Shown: positions 26,910 to 35,539 of the stretch, one piece after another | Layout of the letters: each line of letters starts with the position of its first letter | How positions within the stretch are numbered: position 1 is the stretch's first letter | NCBI GenBank assembly: GCA_948614045.1 | Contig: CAPFSK010000003.1 | Location: forward strand, 1 to 64,000 | Length of the DNA stretch: 64,000 nt | Reading direction: 5' to 3' | Origin: an uncultured Candidatus Saccharibacteria bacterium | GTDB taxonomy: Bacteria > Patescibacteriota > Saccharimonadia > Saccharimonadales > Saccharimonadaceae | The notes under the pieces: generated by a model | The model's database searches: none | Told to the model about the DNA's origin: nothing | The model's input: only the letters and a program-made list of their open reading frames with translations | Position numbers and translations under genes: made by a program

Positions 26910-26973
26910 GTGTGCGTGGCAGCAGCAATAATACGCAGTTTGCGTAGATTTCTATCTTCCAGTAACACTATCT
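26910..26973 (+). repeat. 60-bp inverted repeat, left copy
   Basis: About 80 percent identical to the reverse complement of 39259-39319; shared blocks include GGCAGYAGCAAYAAT, TGCGTA and TTCCAGTAACAC/CTCCAGTAACAC. At the right copy it leads into a hypervariable cassette; here it abuts the 3' end of a cassette in opposite orientation. Confidence 0.6.
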
Positions 26974-27022
26974 AAGAAAAACCACATCTTATTCTCGTTT
27001 TGCTCCATCCCATCTTCCTCCA

Positions 27023-27229
27023 TTATGCATTACCTGGGTAGAGGCAGCGGAGGGGGAAACCGTTGTAACGATTGTTGTTGTCTGACGGATTGACTGACGT
27101 AGTATCAAAGTTCAAGTTGCGGGCGTTGGTAGACGAGTAAGATGTATGTGACCAAGCGTCTCCGCCATGGCCGATATAGTTAATATAGCCAGCGCTCAAA
27201 TCCATATACCCACTACGGACAAAAGCTAA
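27023..27229 (-). repeat. Hypervariable lectin-like cassette A
   Basis: Encodes LAFVRSG, then a variable stretch with WSHT, NPS and NNR, ending GFPLRCLYPGNA and a stop. It resembles the C-terminal end of FISUMP/C-type-lectin-like domains that serve as variable domains of diversity-generating retroelements. No start codon in front of LAFVRSG, so a 5'-truncated copy. Shares the 3' 30 bp with cassette C. Confidence 0.65.
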
Positions 27230-27335
27230 AGACCTATCAGAATCTCAAAAGTGATAGAGTCCATCCATATCATCAACAGAGATAGATTTAAAAAACCCAA
27301 CCTTATCAAAATCTAATTTTTAATAAAGTTACATC

Positions 27336-27575
27336 ATGCCCACTTCCGGCACCACCGGCGCCTCCAACCTCGTCTTATCACCCTTAGCTTTTGTCCGTAG
27401 CGGAGACGTCAATCTGGGCTACGGCAATGTTAGCTACGTCGGCTACAACGGGTTTGGTTGGTCGCATACTTCCAGATCGTCTACCAGCACCTATGCCTTG
27501 TACTTCACTCCTACCGGCGTTTATCCGTCTGATAGCAATAATCACTACGTCGGTCGCCCCCTCCGCTGCCTCTAG
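27336..27575 (+). repeat. Hypervariable lectin-like cassette B
   Basis: A 79-codon frame: short leader MPTSGTTGASNLVLSP, then LAFVRSG, WSHT, PSDSNN and RPLRCL, stop. Opposite orientation to cassette A. The DNA ends are conserved (TTAGCTTTTGTCCGTAGCGG and CTCCGCTGCCTCTA) while the interior codons differ, mostly with C or T in third position. Confidence 0.65.
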
Positions 27576-27678
27576 TCGGAAAGTATCTATCAGAATAAAT
27601 AACACAGAAAAAACGCTATCCTGTATTCCATGATATAATCAGAGTGTTGAATACTGTGATAATTGGGATACCAGCAAG

Positions 27679-27948
27679 ATGAGACGCCACAAGTTCACAG
27701 CCGAACAGATTGCCGAGATCGAATCAGCCTGTAAAGCCGCACAGGATTCCCAGCAGGCATTCCGTCTGGGAATCCTGTGTCGCCATGCGCATGGCGACAC
27801 ATACAAAGATATCTGTAAACAGGCCGGCATCTCCATATCGGCTGCGGAAGGGATCATCCGTAGATACGAACAGGGCGCGGCGTCAATGCCGTATTGTCCA
27901 TGCGCGCCGGGAAACGCCAGTTTACAACGGAACAGATTGCCAAGATAA
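27679..27948 (+). pseudogene. First HTH repeat of a frameshifted HTH-array gene
   Basis: Encodes one helix-turn-helix unit (HKFTAEQIAEIESACKAA ... YKDICKQAGISISAAEGIIRRYEQG) and then leaves the frame near 27870. The sequence GGGCGCGGCG there looks like a 2-base GC insertion; removing it joins this unit to the next frame (27894) as EQG-GVNAVL. An extended -10 TGATATAAT lies upstream near 27632. Confidence 0.6.
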
Positions 27949-28877
27949 AAACAGCTTATGACACCGCCAAAGACGAATGGGCGCGCTGCCGTCTGGAGGT
28001 GGTTTATCTTTATGCCCAGGGGAAGACTTATGAAAGAATCAGCGAATCAACCGGCTTCGGGCAGACCACCATAATACGGCTGATGCAGGAATACCGGGAG
28101 GATGGGCTGGATTCTATGGTAAAAAGGCTTAACCGGTATTCTGGGAGAAAAACAGGCTTTGCCTTTACGTCGGAGCAGGCCGCCGAACTGGAAAATATGT
28201 GTAAAACGGCCACAAACCCAAAGACTGTCCGGCGCATGGAGGCGCTGCTGCAGCTGGCCAAAGGGGAAAATATTGAAGACGTGGCGGCGTCATCCGGCTA
28301 CAGCGTAAGCAACCTCTACTGGCTGGAACGGGAATACCGGAAAGGCGGCGCAGCGGCAATCTTCCGCATGGAACACCGGAAAAAGCAGCCGCCCATCGCA
28401 CACAAACATAAGTTTACGCCAAAGCAGAAGGCCGAGATCGAAGCTGCGCGCAAAACAGCAGATGACAAGTGGACAAAGGAACGGCTAGAGATGCTGTGGC
28501 TGCGGGCAAATGGGAAAAGCCTGCCGGAAGTCAGCGCCGCGGCCGGCTACAGCGTGAACACCATTACGCGCGTTATACGGCAATACCAAAATAGGGGTCT
28601 GGAAGCCATCGCCCCGAAACCTGGCTCAAATGCCGGACAGCGGAAATATTTATCCTGCGAGGAGGAAGCGGCAATACTGGATCGGCTCCGGCTTAAAACA
28701 GAAAATGGGGACGCCATTAAACTCACCGACGCCAAAGCCGCATTCGAGGAGGCAGCCGGTCATGCCGTCTGCGACAGAATTGTATACCGGGCGCTCCGGG
28801 AGCATGGCTGGGAATGGCACGGAAGCTGGAGACCGCCAGAGCCCCGCGCATCAAAAAGAGCCCCGGAGGGCTCTTAG
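27894..28877 (+). CDS. Tandem helix-turn-helix repeat protein (IS630-like DNA-binding array)
   Basis: Frame of 327 codons holding three more HTH repeats beginning RQFTTEQIAKIKTAY, GFAFTSEQAAELENM and HKFTPKQKAEIEAAR, each ending in a Y-R-x-x-G type segment. A winged-helix unit with VYRALREHGWEW, as in IS630/Tc1 transposases, closes it. No DDE catalytic domain follows. There is no SD at the TTG/ATG at its start, so the intact gene probably began at 27679. High GC relative to neighbours. May be a DNA-binding array or a decayed transposase derivative. Confidence 0.6.
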   Translation: MSMRAGKRQFTTEQIAKIKTAYDTAKDEWARCRLEVVYLYAQGKTYERISESTGFGQTTIIRLMQEYREDGLDSMVKRLNRYSGRKTGFAFTSEQAAELENMCKTATNPKTVRRMEALLQLAKGENIEDVAASSGYSVSNLYWLEREYRKGGAAAIFRMEHRKKQPPIAHKHKFTPKQKAEIEAARKTADDKWTKERLEMLWLRANGKSLPEVSAAAGYSVNTITRVIRQYQNRGLEAIAPKPGSNAGQRKYLSCEEEAAILDRLRLKTENGDAIKLTDAKAAFEEAAGHAVCDRIVYRALREHGWEWHGSWRPPEPRASKRAPEGS

Positions 28878-28938
28878 AAAGTCCGAACCTGCGTTACAAC
28901 GCTGCCTGGCGGCTTCCTATGGCTCTGATTATAGCAAA

Positions 28939-29322
28939 TTATCTAAATATTTCAATAACTTTTCCAGATTTTTCGATTAAGACTAGGCGTTTTATACTAC
29001 GGATAACATGGAACTGTCTTCGGACTTCGCATCTAATTCTGGATGGATGCATTTTTGAGTATCTGGTATCGCATATGACATTGGGGGACTGCCTGGCAGC
29101 ATCCTGCAAGATGTGTTGTATATTATGTTTGCCTTTGCCCGTTGGACTTTTAAGCTCCCAAAAGACATGGTCGATCAAAAAATCCGGCGTGCTTTGGGCG
29201 GCGCGCAAGACAAATTCAATGTCTTTTCCAAAATAACCAGCCAAAAGCTTCGCCGCTGAGATTTCCTTTGGAGATGGCTGCGGGCTGAGGCTGGCCGGTA
29301 TAATGATCTGGGGCTGCTTCAT
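28939..29322 (-). CDS. CdiA C-terminal-type nuclease domain protein
   Basis: A 127-aa single-domain protein with the pattern DFLIDHVFWELKSPTGKG, in which Asp, Glu and Lys form a PD-(D/E)xK-like site. ILQDAARQSPNVICD and KRLVLIEKSGKVIEI follow; this matches the nuclease domain found at the C-terminus of CdiA contact-inhibition toxins. No immunity gene or secretion signal is visible. Start at 29322 because a TACAAT box is 7 nt upstream (leaderless). Could be a free toxin or a house-keeping nuclease. Confidence 0.65.
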   Translation of the reverse strand: MKQPQIIIPASLSPQPSPKEISAAKLLAGYFGKDIEFVLRAAQSTPDFLIDHVFWELKSPTGKGKHNIQHILQDAARQSPNVICDTRYSKMHPSRIRCEVRRQFHVIRSIKRLVLIEKSGKVIEIFR

Positions 29323-29329
29323 ATCGCCT

Positions 29330-29335
29330 ATTGTA
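29330..29335 (-). promoter_or_regulatory. -10 box of the leaderless nuclease gene
   Basis: TACAAT on the minus strand, 7 nt before the ATG at 29322, so the transcript would begin at or next to the start codon. Confidence 0.55.
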
Positions 29336-29602
29336 CCACAAACTTCTATGTTGAGAAAAACCGTGGGTTCCAACATCCATGGGAACTACGGACAGCGTTT
29401 TGAGGTCAGGCTCCGGCCGGAGGGGCTACCCATGTTATTGTATTTGGGATAGTCTGTCTGTAAAAAGAAGCCCTTGTCTCAGCGAATGCTTCGCCCCCAT
29501 GGACTTCAATACCCTGATTTTATCCCAAGTGTATATGTGCGTCAATTATTTTGCCCTACCTGAAACCTTGCCGCAAAATGGAGCTTATGGTAATATAGAG
29601 GC

Positions 29603-30724
29603 ATGGATAAAGAAAAACCGCCGAAGCTTGGGGCTGCCAACCCGGACGCAGTTAATTCCAACTCCGGCACATCTGCCGGCGCTTCTGGAAGCCAGCCGCC
29701 CGCATCTGAAACAGGCCGTTCCCCCAGCTTTCCCCAGACGATCACATCATCCGGCGTGCCAGCCCCGGCATTACGGGAAACGCCTCAAAATTATCCCGGC
29801 GGGAGCGTTGTTGCGGACAATGGAGATATTGTCATAGAAAATAGAAAAACCCGTAAAAACAAGGCATGGGTCATTGCCGCAGCGTCCATGGCGGCAATTA
29901 TACTGGTAGTGATTGCGGCAGTTACCGCAATCAGACCAAACTCCGGCAGTTTGGCGCAGGCTTTCGCCGAATATCGTAGTTTGGTGGTGGATGGCCCGGT
30001 GATAGAAGAGATTGAAGAGACGCTCGCCGCCGTAGACGAAGATGGAGAGGAAGACGGCGCGGGCGTGGAAGTGTCTGGCTCTGCCGGTGATGTGACGGGT
30101 ACTGATGACGCTGAGGCGGCTGAAGACCAGGACGTAATGGACGCGTGGTTCATTTTTGACCGGGAACAGCTCCTGACACCGGAGGGGCGTACAAATTATT
30201 TTGGGAAATTAAAGGAAAGCTACGGCAGCTTTGCTGAACAGTTTGAAAGCTCGACAGGGCTGGAAGACGGCGCAAAAGACATCCTGCGCCAGAGCCTGTC
30301 AGCTTACAGCGGCACACTCGATGGCGTGATACTTATGCTGGGCGTCAGCGCCCTGGAAGATGAAATGCTGGAAAAATACTTAGACGGCGGGCACAATACG
30401 GCTGTTTCTTATGTTGGGCAGGCAGTCCCGGATTTAGATGAGGACGACCCGCGCAGGACGGCGTATTCCGGCATTCAAAATTACCTGGTTTCCCTGGCGG
30501 CGATGTACGACGTATATGCCGCGAACAGCTGCCTTGTGGACGGTGAGGTTGACATGGCGTGTGTTTCCGGCCTATACGACAGCGAAGACCAGGCATACCT
30601 GTCTGCCCTTGGAGAAAACAATACCCAATACGACAACATGGAATCTGCCTTTGACACGTTGAAATCAATTTTTTATACGCAAACAGAGGAGATTTACGGG
30701 ATGCTGGGGGAAAAGGATGTGTAA
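29603..30724 (+). CDS. Single-TM protein paired with the VirB6-like protein
   Basis: A 373-aa protein: Pro/Ser-rich cytosolic N-terminus (about 80 residues), one TM helix (residues about 86-108, VIAAASMAAIILVVIAAVTA), an acidic linker, then a helical extracellular domain. TTGCCG, 17 nt, TAATAT lies just upstream with 6 nt to the ATG, so leaderless. Its end overlaps the VirB6-like start by 8 nt, so the two are co-expressed. Similar pairs occur in Saccharibacteria; it is probably a component of the same envelope complex. Confidence 0.6.
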   Translation: MDKEKPPKLGAANPDAVNSNSGTSAGASGSQPPASETGRSPSFPQTITSSGVPAPALRETPQNYPGGSVVADNGDIVIENRKTRKNKAWVIAAASMAAIILVVIAAVTAIRPNSGSLAQAFAEYRSLVVDGPVIEEIEETLAAVDEDGEEDGAGVEVSGSAGDVTGTDDAEAAEDQDVMDAWFIFDREQLLTPEGRTNYFGKLKESYGSFAEQFESSTGLEDGAKDILRQSLSAYSGTLDGVILMLGVSALEDEMLEKYLDGGHNTAVSYVGQAVPDLDEDDPRRTAYSGIQNYLVSLAAMYDVYAANSCLVDGEVDMACVSGLYDSEDQAYLSALGENNTQYDNMESAFDTLKSIFYTQTEEIYGMLGEKDV

Positions 30725-33700
30725 AAAGTACCTTGCCCTGGCAGCGTCTTTGATGATCAGTTCAGTGCTGTCGGTTTCTTTCCTGACGGGGACGGCGTCG
30801 GCCGTCAGCGGCGAAGCTCTGACGAAAAAAGCCCTATTGAACGGTATCAAAACCTGCGCCACTACGCAGTATTTTAAGGCGCCGGTCAGCCTAGACGACC
30901 TCAGCGGCCTGGATAACAGTAAGCTGGGCAGCCTTTTTACCTCTGCCGGGAAGAAAGTCGGCAGCCACACCGTCCGCATCCCTACGATGGTGGGCAATAC
31001 GGTGAAAGACAGCGACGTGTCATGCCTGCAGCTGCTCCAGGGCTACCATAAAAACGGGCAGGACGTAAAAGGGCTGGCGGAATATTCCGGCAAAACCGTC
31101 ACGCAGGACAGCCTGACGAAGATCGGCTACCGCAGCACGACCAACCCGGATGCGGCCAGCGTGAGCCAGGAGTGCGTCCAGATCACCTACAAGGACAAGA
31201 CGAAAAAACTGCTCGGCGGCGAAGAATGGAACGACCGGGAAACGAACAAATACTGTTTCTGGGTGGAGGACGGCAAGATCGCCATCACGCCGTCTGGCGA
31301 CCACAATGTCTCGAAGACGAAACCGGGGCGGGGCAAGAGCGGCGCGGCCAAGCTGGACGGGGAGTACGACAAGGACGGCAGCCATCCGGGGTACTGGCTG
31401 AGCATCTGGTATATGGACGAAAAGGACAAAGGGCATACGGTGCTGTACACAAGCGCGGAGCAGGGCGACCGGGAGTGGTCCGACTTCAAAAACGGGTTCG
31501 CCAACGTCGCCGCCAACCTAAACAAAGCCAACAACATCAAGGACGCAAAAGTAAACTTTACAGTTGGGTCGGATTCCAGCAAAAACATAGCGCGCGATGA
31601 ACGGGCACTGACATTTGGCGGCGCCAGCTCCAAGCTGGCAATGCTGAAATACTTTGCCGGGGACGACGCGACTTGGGACAGCGTCAAGTTCACGGAAGCG
31701 GAAAAGACCGACCTCTACCGCAAGTACATCAAAGGGCAGATCGACGACGGGAAAGTTAAGCAGGGAGAGTGCGGCACGCTGGAAACCATAAAATCCAATC
31801 AGGGCGACAAAGAAATGTACGTCTACCAGCCAAACGCCAACAAGGACAATTACTGCATCCTTGAGGGTGCAGACCAGGTCACTCAGAAGTTTAACGCCCC
31901 ACGTGCGGGAAATGACATACTGTACCCGGAAAGCTTCCTGACAATCGTTACAGCCCAGATGCCAAAGGAGATCGCGGATAAAAACAAAGAGATACGGAAT
32001 CCGGCGCCGGCTGATCCTGACGATGATGGGAATGCGGAAGAAGCCAGCCAGTGCTCTAAAGCAGCATCTTCACTCGGTTGGATTATCTGCCCGGTAATCC
32101 AAGGTGTTGGAACTGCGACGGATTGGATGTATGAATATATTGAGCAAGAGTTTCTCGTAACCGATGCGGACTTTGTAGCTACCACTGAAAAGGACGAAAA
32201 CGGCAATGAGGTTCACACCGGCACCTACGTGGCTTGGACAAGCTTCCGGGATTTCGCTAATATTATTTTTGCGATTGCGCTAGCCGTCGTTATTTTGTCG
32301 CAGATTACCGGCTTTGGCGTCAGTAATTATGGTATTAAGAAGATGTTGCCAACGTTGATTATGGTGGCGGTGTTGGTGAATCTTTCGTTTTTCCTATGTC
32401 AACTAGCGGTGGATGTGTCGAATATAACAGGGTACGGGATAAAAAAGATTTTTGTTGAACTTGGGGGACCTAGCTCAGAGTTTGGAGAGGGCAGCTTAGG
32501 CGACATCATTGGCAGCACGGATGGAGGCAGCGGCATACTGGGCGGATTGTTGGGATTAGGGGGAGCTGTAACTGTAATAGCGACTGCCCCGAAGTGGATT
32601 TGGCCTTTCTTGGTGTTGCTACTCGGCGCGGCAATTAGCGTGATGTTCTTTTTCCTACTACTTGGCATCCGTCAAGCTGGTATTATTATCTTAGCCGCTT
32701 TGTCTCCAGTAGCTATTATTTGTTATGCTTTACCAAATACAAAGAATATCTTTAGCCGGTGGTGGAAGATGTTCTCGGCATTATTGCTTGTTTATCCGAT
32801 CTGCGGCGCATTGATGGGTGGCGGACAGTTCGCGTCGAAGTTGTTGCTTGCGAACGTAAATGAGAATACAGGATTCTTTTATGTACTGGTAGCAATGTTG
32901 GTTCAGACTGTGCCATTCTTCTTTGTACCAAGTATTTTGAAGAGCTCAATGGCAGCAATGGGCAATCTGGGAATGAAACTGTCAAGCTTCGGGCGTGGAT
33001 TGAGCCGCGGAACGACTGGAATGGTTCGAAAATCGGATGGATATAAGTACAGAGTAGCAAAAACACAAGCAAAGAGTGCGAACCGGGCGCTAAAACGTCA
33101 GGCATGGCGCGACAGCCATGGCTTAAGCGTGCGCGGACGCGCGAGCGGGTGGGCTGGAAGAGGCGGTATTCGAGGCGCCATTGGCGATGCGGCGAAAAGT
33201 TCGCGCGACCACAGCCAGGAGCGACGGATTAACGCGGTAGCGGCGCAGCGCCGGGCGGAACAAAATGCGGCATTTGTCGCGGAAGGTGGGTTGGCGAATG
33301 CTGAACGTCGTGAGCGGGATGCAGCGATGAAAAATTACGAAGCCAGTTACCGCGGAGATGACACGTTTATGAATGATTTTGCCGCACAGAGCCGGGCTTA
33401 TGATGCAGCTATCCAGGCCGTTGACGACGATCCGTCCGATATGAATGCCCGCGCCCAGCTGCGTGCGCTCCAAAATGTGCTGGGCAGTTCTGCTGATGGG
33501 CAAGATATTATCCAAAATGTCCTGCATCGCCGCCTAGCGGATGCGCAGGGTCGTGGTGAAACCACTGTGTCTGCTGGCATGGTTGCCGCCGGGCAGACCT
33601 TGATGGGAGATCATGGTGGATTTAAGAGCGGTAATCGTGGGTTAAATAAGCTGTCTCAAGATTTGGCTAGCGGCAAAGCTCTACAGAGCGACAGGGGGAA

Positions 33701-34601
33701 GTATGCCACTACTGCTCTTAAGGATGCGAATGGGCGCACTCTCACAGATAAAGCCGGTAATCAGATTTACGAGAATAATCACTATGGAGCGGCGGCGGCT
33801 GCTGGTACTGCCGCTGAGCTTGCGGGCGCAAATGACAGCACATTAAGGGGTATGCTTAGCAGTATTCAGAACGGGAATATGAGTACCGCGGACATGGAAG
33901 CGGTTTATCGTAATGCTGGTGAGGCAATTACAAACGACAACATTTCCGTGAAACCAGAAAACGAGAATATGCTAAATCAAATTCGCCAGGCTGCTTATGA
34001 AAAGCTACAGGGTCAGCAAGTTGGCGGATACACTGATAGCACGGGGCGAGAGTTCGCGCATACTGGAGGCAATAACTACCAATACACCGATAGTAGTGGA
34101 AATGTCCATAATTATACCCGTGGAAGTGGTGGAGACCTGACCGAAGTTGGTGGTAGCGATGTGGTAAATAATAGTGATTTGACATCAATGAGCCAAAATT
34201 ATTATGATGACCAGGGACGGAAGTTTGTCAGCAACGGCAGCGGGACTTATACTTACGACGACGGCAGCATCAAACACACTTATACACGAAACAGCACAAC
34301 TGGCGACTTTACCGAAGTTGGCACTGGCAGCGAAGTGATTACTGGAAATCGTCTGAAAACTGCGACCGATAACTTCGGGTTCAATTATGGTAGTAGCTAT
34401 CGGAACTTACATACGGGCGATACGTTCAAGATTGGGCATAATGCCCCAGCAACTCCGACCAAGATCAGCTTACCATCCGGCTGGACGTTGACAAACTCTG
34501 GCTGGGTCGATATAACTACCGGCAGACCGCTCAGCCCAATGGATGCTCGCCGTGCGGATTCGATTGTTGACCATAATAATCAGATTGATAATAACCGATA
34601 A
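30717..34601 (+). CDS. Large VirB6/TrbL-like membrane protein
   Basis: A 1294-aa protein with an N-terminal signal segment, a 420-residue extracellular domain, then the marker LGWIICPVIQGVGTATDW and seven or so TM helices (residues about 510-745) resembling VirB6/TrbL. A long hydrophilic tail follows, rich in A, R, N, G and S. The last 170 residues hold two repeats of about 45 residues (YTDSSGNVHNYTR.. and YDDGSIKHTYTR..). Such proteins are typical of Saccharibacteria and thought to belong to a type IV secretion-like machine. The first 430 codons are GC-rich; from about 32050 codon choice turns more AT-rich. Confidence 0.72.
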   Translation: MCKKYLALAASLMISSVLSVSFLTGTASAVSGEALTKKALLNGIKTCATTQYFKAPVSLDDLSGLDNSKLGSLFTSAGKKVGSHTVRIPTMVGNTVKDSDVSCLQLLQGYHKNGQDVKGLAEYSGKTVTQDSLTKIGYRSTTNPDAASVSQECVQITYKDKTKKLLGGEEWNDRETNKYCFWVEDGKIAITPSGDHNVSKTKPGRGKSGAAKLDGEYDKDGSHPGYWLSIWYMDEKDKGHTVLYTSAEQGDREWSDFKNGFANVAANLNKANNIKDAKVNFTVGSDSSKNIARDERALTFGGASSKLAMLKYFAGDDATWDSVKFTEAEKTDLYRKYIKGQIDDGKVKQGECGTLETIKSNQGDKEMYVYQPNANKDNYCILEGADQVTQKFNAPRAGNDILYPESFLTIVTAQMPKEIADKNKEIRNPAPADPDDDGNAEEASQCSKAASSLGWIICPVIQGVGTATDWMYEYIEQEFLVTDADFVATTEKDENGNEVHTGTYVAWTSFRDFANIIFAIALAVVILSQITGFGVSNYGIKKMLPTLIMVAVLVNLSFFLCQLAVDVSNITGYGIKKIFVELGGPSSEFGEGSLGDIIGSTDGGSGILGGLLGLGGAVTVIATAPKWIWPFLVLLLGAAISVMFFFLLLGIRQAGIIILAALSPVAIICYALPNTKNIFSRWWKMFSALLLVYPICGALMGGGQFASKLLLANVNENTGFFYVLVAMLVQTVPFFFVPSILKSSMAAMGNLGMKLSSFGRGLSRGTTGMVRKSDGYKYRVAKTQAKSANRALKRQAWRDSHGLSVRGRASGWAGRGGIRGAIGDAAKSSRDHSQERRINAVAAQRRAEQNAAFVAEGGLANAERRERDAAMKNYEASYRGDDTFMNDFAAQSRAYDAAIQAVDDDPSDMNARAQLRALQNVLGSSADGQDIIQNVLHRRLADAQGRGETTVSAGMVAAGQTLMGDHGGFKSGNRGLNKLSQDLASGKALQSDRGKYATTALKDANGRTLTDKAGNQIYENNHYGAAAAAGTAAELAGANDSTLRGMLSSIQNGNMSTADMEAVYRNAGEAITNDNISVKPENENMLNQIRQAAYEKLQGQQVGGYTDSTGREFAHTGGNNYQYTDSSGNVHNYTRGSGGDLTEVGGSDVVNNSDLTSMSQNYYDDQGRKFVSNGSGTYTYDDGSIKHTYTRNSTTGDFTEVGTGSEVITGNRLKTATDNFGFNYGSSYRNLHTGDTFKIGHNAPATPTKISLPSGWTLTNSGWVDITTGRPLSPMDARRADSIVDHNNQIDNNR

Positions 34602-34618
34602 TCGCCCCATAAAAAGTT

Positions 34619-34658
34619 TTGCCCGGTCCTCTCTAGAGAACCGGGCATAGCGTTTTTT
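34619..34658 (+). terminator. Terminator after the VirB6-like gene
   Basis: GCCCGGT ... ACCGGGC stem with an inner CTCT-CTAG-AGA palindrome, then CGTTTTTTG. Confidence 0.85.
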
Positions 34659-34731
34659 GAATAGGCGAAGCAGCTGTACTTCGACTCTATTCATATTTTA
34701 GGATAATAAGACAGCTGGGGGAGATTCTTGT

Positions 34732-35508
34732 TTACTGAAGTAAACGCTGTACTGTCTGGTCGATGGTATGACGCTCAGCTTTTTCGGCATTTTGGTATTC
34801 TATTACCTTGTGCTGTTCATCGGCTTCACTCTTATGTGCTGTCTGGATATTATCCAGACAGAGCCGTTCTGTTGCTTTCATATCTTCGCGGGCGCATTCT
34901 TTAGAAATTATGCCATCGTTCAAATCGTATGCTATGGCCATACAGCGTTCCAATTTTGTGCGTTCTTCATAATCCGCGACATTATCCCCAGCCTGTCCGA
35001 TAGCTAGTTTAGCGTTAATTTGTTTTACACATGCCTCACAAAGAGAGTGCTGTATCAACCCGCCGTCAGACGTATACCGGCTAGAGCTACCCCCACATAT
35101 CTTACAACCTCCGGTACTTTTCCGCCTTTGGGGATTTCTGAACATTAGTATCTCATCGAATACATCTCCGCGCCCGCGATATTCCCCGGTTTGAGCTATA
35201 CGTTTATACCATTTTTCTATCCGGGCAGCATACAACCCATTTGAATCTCCGGGTCTGCGCCTAGGCTTGTCAAAAGGATGATGGTATTCAGTTTCCCGAC
35301 GGCTAGCTTCCCTTTGGGCTTTGATGCTAGCGGGTAATTTTTCTTGTTTCATTCTTTCTTGCCATATCAACCAGCGATCCAAGATGAATATACCTACAAT
35401 AAATATTACGATCGCCACTATCGCATACAGCATGAACGAGAGGCTGCTAATTGAATGCGATAACCACACAAAAAACCATACTACTTCAATAAAAATAATT
35501 ATCGTCAT
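34732..35508 (-). CDS. Membrane protein with a Cys4 zinc-binding motif
   Basis: A 258-aa protein with two TM segments in the first 50 residues, a basic linker, a zinc-finger-like CKICGG ... CEACVKQ pair near residues 145-175, and a helical charged C-terminus. ATG at 35508 has AGGAAGG upstream; a GTG 9 nt earlier is too close to the SD. Family not recognised. Follows the lipoprotein gene on the same strand by 31 nt. Confidence 0.55.
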   Translation of the reverse strand: MTIIIFIEVVWFFVWLSHSISSLSFMLYAIVAIVIFIVGIFILDRWLIWQERMKQEKLPASIKAQREASRRETEYHHPFDKPRRRPGDSNGLYAARIEKWYKRIAQTGEYRGRGDVFDEILMFRNPQRRKSTGGCKICGGSSSRYTSDGGLIQHSLCEACVKQINAKLAIGQAGDNVADYEERTKLERCMAIAYDLNDGIISKECAREDMKATERLCLDNIQTAHKSEADEQHKVIEYQNAEKAERHTIDQTVQRLLQ

Positions 35509-35539
35509 ATATCTCACACCTTCCTCTCTAGACTGGCAA

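Noticed and set aside
29379..29837. 152-codon frame on the plus strand before the single-TM protein
   Set aside because: Overlaps the leaderless gene at 29603 in another frame and has no translation signal or domain.
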